From positions 318,392 through 382,391 of the forward strand of contig CAUJNA010003745.1 of assembly GCA_963377175.1 (NCBI GenBank): 64,000 bases of DNA, in the 5' to 3' direction. Below the pieces are notes generated by a model. It saw only the letters and a program-made list of their open reading frames with translations, did no database searches and was not told the DNA's origin. Shown here piece by piece: positions 1 to 9,700 of this stretch. Source of the DNA: Effrenium voratum (lineage: Eukaryota; Sar; Dinophyceae; Suessiales; Symbiodiniaceae). The translations under genes were made by a program, and so were the position numbers. Each line of letters starts with the position of its first letter. Positions within the stretch are counted from its first letter, which is position 1.

Positions 1-378
1 GCCAAAGCATATGAGCTACGGTCAAAGCTCCTGGTGCCCTTGGCCATAGTTGCCTCACTAGAATCCTGGCCATAGTTGTCAGGTCCAAATGCCCTGTTGA
101 GGGATCCGTAACCATCCCTAGCAACTTCAAGCAAAAGGAAGCTTGGCCATGGCACATATGCTTTCTGATCACTAAGATTCTGGCATTTCAGCCTTAAAGC
201 TGGTCAAAATCAGGTAGTTGTCCCTTGTACGCCCTGGTATGCTTTGGTCGCAGTTCACTCTGAAAAACGCCTGCCCTCGGCGAGAAAAGTGGAGCCGAAG
301 CTGTGTCGCCGAGAGAGCAAGCACAAAAGCTTCGAATTGGATCCTCTGATCTGCAGAATCTCTGGCGGCCCTGCAAAC

Positions 379-486
379 AGGTGTCCCTTTAGTGGAAATA
401 GATGGCCCTGGTGGATGATTAAACCACCAGGTAAACCAAGCCCATCATTTTTTCTACCAAAACAACTAAAACATGACACCTATGGC
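379..486. mobile_element. Miniature element, family J
   Basis: Bounded by AGGTGTCC(C/T)TTT on the left and GACACCTATG on the right, with internal TGATTAAACCACCAGGTAAA. A second copy at 57915-58013 has the same ends and the same internal block. Nothing else is supported between 1 and about 1100 apart from this element and a possible continuation of the kinase 3' end. Confidence 0.65.
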
Positions 487-1100
487 CCTGCATCATTCGG
501 TGTGATCAAAGGCTCCCGTTCTGTGCAAGGGCCAGCTCATTGCCGAGGTGGCGCAATCAAGCTCAGAGTCTGAGCAGGGTCCATGGCCTCAACAGCACGT
601 TGGCCGCAAAAGCAAGACGGAGCAAACGACAGTGATGTATATAAGCGGACAAACGACAGTGGATAAACGGACAAATGAGATTGTCCCTGCCGCAGGGAGA
701 AAAATAACAAACAATGATGCGGTGACACAACAGACTGGGCTCCCAGCTCAAGTATCCACGCTCGTGTTGCCCGGAGCCGGCAAGGCTTTCTCGTCTGGCA
801 AGGCCTTCTCGGGCGGCGCTGGCACGGCTTTTGGATCTCTGATGCTCAACAGGGGGGCATCATTCCGGGGCTTTTTGGGTGGTGCAGGATTTCGTCCATC
901 CACAGTATTTTGGCAGTTGCCCTGTGTGCGGGCGCGTCGAGGGCCGTGACTTGACAAGCAAACGATATACCCCAAAGATTGCGGTTGACTTCGCAAAGCC
1001 TCACGCCTTCAAGGTCCAATCTGGGATCTCTGATGCCCAACTCGAGCGAGCGGAATGCCATGGATGGCAAGCTCCGGGCTCCCTCCTCTCCGAAGTTAGC

Positions 1101-3759
1101 GATGCGGTCGTCGGACATCATGTTGAGCTCCGGAGCCAGAAGCTTGGTGTAGCGGTCGAAGTACAAGGACTGCCGCTCCGAACCGGTCGGATTCGGAACC
1201 GTTTTGGTTTCCTGGGCCGATAAGTTTGTATTTTTGTCGAGGCTCGGCACGCGTTTCGGGTATCGAAACCTAGGAAGACCGCAGTTGTGAAGGTCCAAAT
1301 CCCTTCAGACCTGTGTGCCCCTTTCCTTCTCCCCCCCCCCAGCTTCCTTCCAATTGGTGGTTTGGAGCCCGGTGATGATACCTTTCCAGGGCGGCTTCCA
1401 TTTACACTCTACAAGTGACCACGTGGCCGGGTGACCACCTCCAAGCCGGGTGACCACCTGGCTCCAAGCCACCAACTTGCGTTACCTTCTCCCGTGCCTG
1501 CTTGATGAGTAGCCCAAACTCGCGGGGCAGCTTCAACCCGTTGTTGCCCGCAACCTCGGGCAAGCCCGGCGCGAGGCGAGTCGTAGCAAATCGCCGAAGC
1601 CCCCCTATCCTTCCAATCGGGGGGGGGGGGGGGGAAAGTTGTGTTTTTTGCAGCCACCCATGAATTCAACACGAACAGAATCAGAACAACTAAACAACAT
1701 GCCAAGAACAGGGAGGCGATGATTCTGATGACTCTTATGCTTCCTTCAATCAATTCATGACCATTCACTGTTTGTTCCAGTTATCCAGAGGTTTGGCAAA
1801 AGTTGGATGAAGCTACTAGACCTGGTGCAGCAAACAGCCAGTGCGTCTGGAAGAATTGTGCCAAAACCTTCGTGCTCCAAATGTTCTACATGAGATGGGG
1901 GTTGATCAATATTATTGCCCCCAAAATGACCATGGGCAACTCTTTTTCCATGTGGTGAAAGTCATCCTTTTCGTGGTTTCCCTAATGGTCACCCCATGTC
2001 TTCCGGACCTTTTGATCAACCCCCATCTTAGGTGAGGATGATTCGCTGTAGCCTGTGAGTGCAGACAGTTTTCTGGCCTTGACGCGCTGCTGGGCTGCCA
2101 AAGAGATTCGGCCAGTCAGCCAGCGCAGCCAGCGCCAAGAAGTAGATACATGCTTGATATGAGCATGGTTTTTAATTAGGGGCCCTTTGGTGGACATCAC
2201 AAAAGTGGGGGATTTGTGTCCACCAATCACTTTTCAGGGGGTTCCTATCAATGCTTGTTCCCACGCGCTGGCGGACCGTTTCGCCCGTTTCGCAGGCCTG
2301 CGCGATGTCCAGCACCACATCCTGGATCTGCGACTCGTCCACAGAGGTGCCATTCACGTCGTCCAGACTTCCTCCTACAGGCGCCAGCTGCATGGAAGGC
2401 ACGGAAAAACATGCAGGGAACCACGGCTTGAAGTGAGTGACAATCAAAACCTGGTACTATAAAGGTCTACCCAGAACCATGTACAGGATTAAGAAGGCGG
2501 CCGCAGCTATTTAACGTTGGGATCGCCCCTTACTAACCTTCATCTACCCAAGTTTTGATTGTAGCTCAAGTGAGCACAATTCAACCACTGACTCAAAGCC
2601 AAAGTATCCGAAATGAGCCAACAGGCATTGAACAAAATGAGTTGCCGCAACGGCTTGCAGCTTTCTAGGGCAGGGTTTCAAAACTGCGTCCTCAACCAAT
2701 GAATCCATGGGCTTGCGCGCCCTTTCGCGACAGGAGCACAGAAAAAGTAGCTCCAACACTTGATTGTGAGTTGGGCTGCAGCAATGAACTCCATACAAAT
2801 GTCGTTGCTCAAACTTGGGGCACCTGGAAAAATGGTTGCTTTTCCTTCCGCAAACTCAAAAGGGGGTCCATCATTTAGAGAAACCCCATAATTTGGAGAA
2901 CCCCCCCCAGGGTTTTTGAGAACCCCTGGGTTTTTGAGAACGTTCTTTGATTCTTGAGAACCAGACCCCCCCCCCCCCACATCCCAAGAACTGGTTCGCC
3001 TCCTAGGCGCGAGATCAGGCTCTCGATGTCGGCGGCAAAGGCATCCTCGTTCACCTGATGGATGGGTCGATGAAACGCGGCCTGGGTATACCCCACTTTA
3101 TTTACCTGGTCCAATTTGCTGCTTCTTGTTGGAGTGGCCAAAACGGGTTAGATGGTACAGGGTGACAAAATACGGGGACCCAACGGTCTGATTTTTAGTT
3201 AAATGACCCTTTGGTGGACATCAAAATTCGGTGGGTTGTTTTGTCCACCAACCGCTTTTGAGGTGGTTCCCTATTAAATTTCACAGCCACATGCCATACG
3301 GGTAGTGTGTCAGCGGGGGATGGGGATGTCTTGTCAAAAATAGTTTGTAACCAACCAACATGGGTTGCCAAGGGGCAATGGAACCAAGGACTAAAACCTG
3401 CGGTCCCCTTTTCCTGGTGGTTTAATTTTGACCCATACCCAAAATGCCTTTTCGGAAATGGCTTCCGTGTAAACGAGGGTGAAACGAGTACCCTCAAAAG
3501 AAGACACGCCTAGACTCTTCCGAGTTGTCCACTTGAGAGCAACCAAGTGGGTGGCATGCGGCAATGCCAGCTGGCCCAACCTCTCGAAGGGATCCTTCCC
3601 AGGAGCTAAAAAGCTGGGCTCTCTACAAGAGATGGCGCGACCTTCCGAAGAAGACTTCCATTCGCCAGATCCGAAGCAAGATCGCGCAAACGCGCCAAAG
3701 TGCTTGCTGCGTTGCCCGGCCTCTCCAACAGTGGCGCCCATGGAGATGAGGGCGCTTGC
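1101..3759 (-). CDS. ABC1 kinase exons 18-22: C-terminal part
   Basis: Exons 3721-3759, 3003-3054, 2298-2374, 1498-1554 and about 1101-1169. Peptides: ASALISMGATVGE, VNEDAFAADIESLISRL, GSLDDVNGTSVDESQIQD, VAGNNGLKLPREFGLLIKQ, SLYFDRYTKLLAPELNMMSD. This C-terminal block is typical of plant-type ABC1K proteins. The last listed exon may stop at a GC donor at 1101 (after DDRI) or read on for some codons; the true stop codon was not fixed. Introns here hold copies of the repeat families that start at 1893, 2176, 2471, 3203 and about 3340. Confidence 0.85.
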
Positions 3760-6700
3760 CTTGGGCGCTTTACCAGCTGGCAGGGCAGGGAGGGCTGAGG
3801 GCCAAAATCACACAGTCACACGCCCTGGGCTTCGTGTTTTTTTCCGCCTCTCTGCCATCTCTGTCTGGATTTGAAAGCTCTGCGTGCATGAATTGAAGCT
3901 TCCCAGAGCAAACCGAGAGCGCGCCCCACGTCTCCTTGCTGGAAAGCTAATGTAATGTACCTGACTGTACGTCTGTGCGGCGCTAAAATGAGCGGAATGC
4001 TCAGGCATCCTTCTTGGCACCTCGTGCTTTGAGCTTCTTGACGGTCAGCGTGGCCGCTCCCAGCACAGACAGCACGAGGAACGCACCGAGCACCATCTTG
4101 GCCATGTCCGATCCGAGCACCTCCTTGACTTTGTCCATGTCTTGCAAGAAGAGCCCCAAGATCAGTGCCAACACAAGCACCCCAGCAGCCAAGGCGGCAT
4201 AGATGAGGCGGCGAGGCTTCTCCTCCTTCTTTTCCGCCTTCACATCCTTCACATCCTTCGCCTCAGTTTGCGGCTTTGATGTCTCCATCTTGGCCTTGCC
4301 CTCCTTGACTTCTGTCACAGACGTCTCCTTGCTCACTTTGCCCTCCTCCTTGCCTTCCTTTCGCACGGCAGGCGAGGCAGCCCGAGACTTCTTGGGAGGC
4401 GCCACATCGGCGGGAGTCGCAACAGCCTCAAGCGGAGCCATCTCGAGTCAAAGGATCGACTATGACAATAGCAGCTGGGAGCTTTGAATGCTTCGGCCAA
4501 TGGCTGCAGCATCAAAAAGAAGCTCGAGTTAGAGAATGGCAATTCTGGCGCAAGCTATGTGCAATGAAATTATACGTCGCATGATTCAATGCCTGACTCC
4601 ATCAGGTGCCCTTTCCGAAAAATAAAGAGGTGAATGGAATAAAACCCATCAACCCAGTGGAACCCAACGATTTTCTTAAATCAAACTAACCCATCAAAAT
4701 GACACCTCCGCGCCTGAAAAGATGAACCGAACCCAACAGGATCTGCTCCCCATGCCCCACCCAGACGTAAGGCCCCAGCCATGCCTCGGGCATCGCTGAC
4801 CTCGATTGAAAATCCGAGCACGGGGGTCGTCGCCAGCGTTTCTGCTTGGAAACCCATTGAAAGGAGTCCATGAATCCGCGCAAGGCGTTGCCTTTGGTCC
4901 CTTGGGAAGATTGCGGGCTCTCAAAAAGGGGTCCCGACTTCCAGGAACCATGCCACCGAACTCAAGTGCCACAGGAGTTCCTCAATTGACCTCCGCAGGC
5001 ATCAAGGCAGCTTCAACATCACCAAGGCAAAGCCACCGAGCCTCCAGCATTCAAAAACTGATCAGGTCTCCCTTCCAACAAAAAACAAGTCGTGCGTCAT
5101 GACCAACACCTCGTCATCAACGAGCGTCCCTCTGAGTAGCTAGTCGTTCCCCGGGGCTCCAGGCTGCGAGAGCTGCGTTCAGGCGATCGATGCCCGTGGC
5201 CATTTGCGGGGACAGCCGGCCTCGTTGCTCGTAACTGGGCTGCCGGATTGCAGATCCCCCGCTAAAAGTCACTAACTTTAGTGGGTTGAAGAAACGACCC
5301 TACTCAACACGAAAAAGCTAAAAAGCTAAGGAACCGGGTGGCTGGGAGCGGCCAACACGGTGACCATTATGTTTCTAAAAAATGTCTTGGGACTTTGCGC
5401 TTTGATGCGAAGGCTTTTTGTAATCATTGCGATCAGTCGAAGAGGGCACCATAGCTTCCCAGTCGCACCCCTGTCCAGTCACAACTGCGCGTGCCTACAA
5501 TGCCGAAATCGATGAATCCCACACGACCATCCTGGCCATCTTCAAACGTCGGCAGTCTCCAAAGGTGGGACTGAAACCCACCACACTTGCATGAAAAGCC
5601 AGATTGTGACTTCACAGCGTTGATCTGGTACCTGCTGCGGCTGCTGTTGCTGCTGCGGTGGCCGCTGCGTCTGCCGTTGCGGTGGTGGCGGTGGCGGTTT
5701 TGTCGTGCAGGCAACATGCTGACTGGTGGACTGGAAATTGTGCCAAAACACATTCGGCGTTGCCGCACTGACCTAGCTCTCCTGGATAAAAATTGGCCTG
5801 TGAGTGAGGTCGCTGGTACTGACCGGTCCACTTCGCGCATCCATTGCACGGTGCTTCCTTTCGCTTTCCTACCTACATTGGGTATGAAAAGAAAACATCA
5901 CGTGCATTGCTCGCAGCCCAGAAACCGAGATCTTGCGAATCTACATGGCCATGAAGTTATTAGAAAAGGACCTTGAAAGTGGTGGCCATAAGCCCCAATT
6001 TGATGTCCACCAGAGGGTCCCTATCTAAAATAATCCCCCACGGTCCTTTCACTCAGACGCATCGCCACCGCTCAAAAAGGGTCCTCCAGCACCAGCAGGT
6101 TTCCTGCGTGTACGTCCGCGTGGAAGAACTCGCACTTCTGCACCGACAGCGCCCAGACCTTGCAATCACGGGAGGCATCTCCGGTGAACCACCCCCATGG
6201 ATTAGGACCCCTTGTTTTCGCCGGGCTCTGTTCTTTTGAAGCCAAAAGTAAAGTACACATGTTGGGGTTCCCTGTTTAAAAAAAAAAAAAAAAAAATGAT
6301 GTTGCAATTCAAACACGCGGGCCTTAGGCTGTCCGGTAAACCCAATCTCACATAGAGTTCTGCTCAAGGCTATGAGTACGTCGACCCAAAAAGGACTGGC
6401 CTTGCGCATCACTCTGGGCCCATGGCCACATCTAGTTCATGCAGGAAAGTTTCTGCAAAAAGGGAAACAAACAAATGGGAGAAGTCATGCTTGTTCAAAG
6501 CAATCCTAAAAAAAATGTGTTTGATCAAAAACGGGACATGTCAGTGTAGCCTGACAGCTGCAGTAGGTGAATATTGGATCTGTGTTGCCGGCGAAAACGT
6601 CGAACGCCGGGGAAAACCCATATGATTCTTGGCTGTGGGTCAGAATAACCAGGGAACCGCAGGTGGTAGTCCAAGTTCCGATTTACCAGGGCAAGCCATT

Positions 6701-9700
6701 TGGGGTACATATTTGATCATATTGACCCACAGCCATTTGAACATGCTCCGAACTCGGGAGCCCATGCGACCGAATGACCCACCGCCTCTGGGCTCGCTGC
6801 GTTCAAGGCGTTCACCAGCGTGCCCTCGGGGTCGCTGGTGTATTGCCTCGCGTTCGCCGAAGGCCACAGCTCACATGGAAGTCTCTTTTGAGGCGAAGGG
6901 AAATCCGAAAAGGACACCGTAGCAGAAAAGGACACCGTCGTATTTTTGGGTCCCCCGATTCTGACACATAAGGACATGACCCGCGTCTCTCGACCACCCA
7001 CTGACTGGAAGCTCCAAGGCCCGACGCGCAAGCTTCGACGAATACATCAAATCAAGCTGTCAATGCATACCGTCCACTGCAAGGGGATGACATGGGGCAC
7101 ACTCGCCAATCTGCCCATTCATGGAAGGGTCCTCACCAAACTCCGAGGTACAAGTACATATCTTTGCGTCGTGAGCCAAGTCACTGGAATTGACAAATTG
7201 ACAAAGAGCTTGGCAAGTCCTGTCCTCAGAGCTTCCAAACATGAGTACCAAGATATGGCTCTGGGTCAAGAATAGGCGCCCAAATGAATCCCTGGCAAGT
7301 CAAAAGACCTGGACCAAAACCTGCGGATTGTGGTGGTTTCACTTTGACCCACACAGATCGGTTTCAGCTTACTTGGGCCAAGGATTCGACGCATGAGCGC
7401 GGCTGCGACTGCGAATGGACCCGCGCGGTCCACTCACTCCCCGCCTGATTCTGTCGAGGTCCACCAGCGGCACCCCGCTCAGCCTCTCCATCGTCAGCAC
7501 GCGCTTGGACCTCGGAGCCGAGCGGAATTTCCGGCGGGAGGCCGCAGGTAGAGGCGACCTACCGGGACCAAAGATCCTGGCTTTGGCCTTCCCTTTCAAA
7601 AAAAAACAAGAAAAGAGTAAGGGCTGGATCTCTACGTTTCCAAAACGTATGTTCTGTGGGGTATCTCTGCATCACGGCCTTGGATCTTCCAAAGGGCGAC
7701 CGAATTTGAGTTCCCAAGGCGTGCGACCTGGAAGATCTCAGCATCCAATGTACCGTACGCCTGGGATCCAGGCGAGGCGTGCGGGTACGGCTTGGGCGCC
7801 GCCTTGGCAGGTGACACCATGCGACCCCCTCAAAAGGTGAGGGGTGCACTGAGGCCTTTTGTCTGCCAAGCCTCTCTAGAGAAGCTAGCTAGTGCTCTTG
7901 AAGCCAGCCTGTTTGCGCAAGGCCTCACAGCCCAATAAAATTTGGAGACACCCAAACCGCCATCGATCGCGCAATAAACTGGTTGAGCCTCAGGCAATTG
8001 GAGGTCCTTCCAAACTGCCAGAAATCAAGTCCAAATCGAGTTGCCTATGCCTTTTCTTTAAGGATGTCCACTCCATCCGTCGATCTGTTGAAGGCTCCGG
8101 AAGCGGCTCTCAGCCCCCAGCTGCAATGGCAGAGAGGCCGTTCTCCTCCAAAAACTCGCGGTACACGTCCAGGTTCCGCAGCTCCTAAGTCGCGCATATC
8201 GCTGGGAGCCTGAGATAAGACACCTACCAGTCAAGCAAACAAGAACCTGCCGCGTGCCATCCTTCTTGGGGACTACAACCAGGTAGTTTCCTCCTGATGG
8301 GTTGACATGTTTCGACCATGCAGTGCACTACTTTGAGCCCAAGGGATGGAGAGCGTGAGCCTGATCGCTTCAAGCTCCTTTGGGCAGCTGGTCCCGTCCC
8401 CAAAATCCAAAACAAAAATGTGGTCCCCCGGAAACCTGACGCTGGCTCTCCGAAATCCCCAAAGTCAAGTAAATATATATGTTTTTTTCTTTTTAAGGAG
8501 AAATAAAAAGGAAGAAAAAAACGCCATCCAACTGGAAGGGTTGCTACAACCCCCCGGCAGGGTGTCTTGAGACGTGCACGCAGACTGCCCCGTGGATTCT
8601 CCTCACGGAAGTCCAACTCCCCCAGCATGGACTGCCGCAAGTCCGAGGCGATGTCCTGGCAACTTTGCTTCGAGAGCTCGGAGAGAACGGGGCGAAGTCC
8701 ACCCAAACCGGGAGGCTGGAGGGAGGCTAGGTTATATATGGCTGTGGGTCAAAACCCAGGAAACCCCTGGTGAACATCAAAATAGGTGGCAAATGGATGT
8801 TCATCCACCCCAAAATGGAGCCATAGGTTATGCCGCATGGCCATATCTAGCCTTCCCCACTTCCCAGCCGTGTATGCTGTGTGAAGTCAAGGCTCGTTTC
8901 GCCCAGTTGTCTGGAGCAGGGGCTGATACTTCCCCAAATCATGCCACGAGTACTGCCAACGACCCGCGGATGTTCAAGTCGGGGTTGATGAACCTTTGTG
9001 CAGTGCGGAGTGCTCAGACAAGGGCAAATAGACCGAGCAAAACCGCCATCAGACTCAGTCATGGTCACCAACCCCTCGTGAACTGATGCCAACGCCAGCC
9101 GAAGTCAGGCGACCTCAATTTGCCCGATACATCGATTTCCTTCTGCTGGGTGTAATGTTGACCCGGGATTCACAAACCCCTAGTTGATCAAGGGATGTCC
9201 CCTTTCGGCGGGAACCCTTCCCTCTCGTTGGCGTCACCCAACAAAAAAGCAAGAATTCAAATGGATGGACGTACGCCTCCCGACCTCAACCATGCCATCC
9301 ACCGAAGAAAACGAAGAAAAGCAATGGCGGAAAGCTGGACCTCTCTTGGCCTGGCAGCTCCAGGACGCGCGAGGCCAGGTACACCACGCCTGACTGGCAC
9401 TGGCCGCGCTTCACGGCCAGGACTCCGAAGCCTCGAGGCCCGGGCCTAGGTCGGTCTTCAGCACATCCTCGATGCCCGGCTTCTGGACCTGCGGGGTGGC
9501 CCGTTGGGAGGCTGCCCCGTCTTGTGGCTCAAAACGGAAACCAAAAGGAAGCCAAAATCCAAGTCGTACCCCCAGTGAACATCCCACTCCCCACTGAAAG
9601 AGACTAAAATGGGTGGTGCGCCTACGCCAAAATTGGTTGTGACGCACAGCCATTTGGGGGAATGGGGGGGGGGTCCCCCAAAACAAGACACACAAGTGTC

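Noticed and set aside
4442..4530. Possible spliced-leader relic upstream of the nested membrane-protein gene (GCAGCCATTGGCC)
   Set aside because: Only about a dozen bases resemble the dinoflagellate leader and the conserved GGCTCAAG end is missing.
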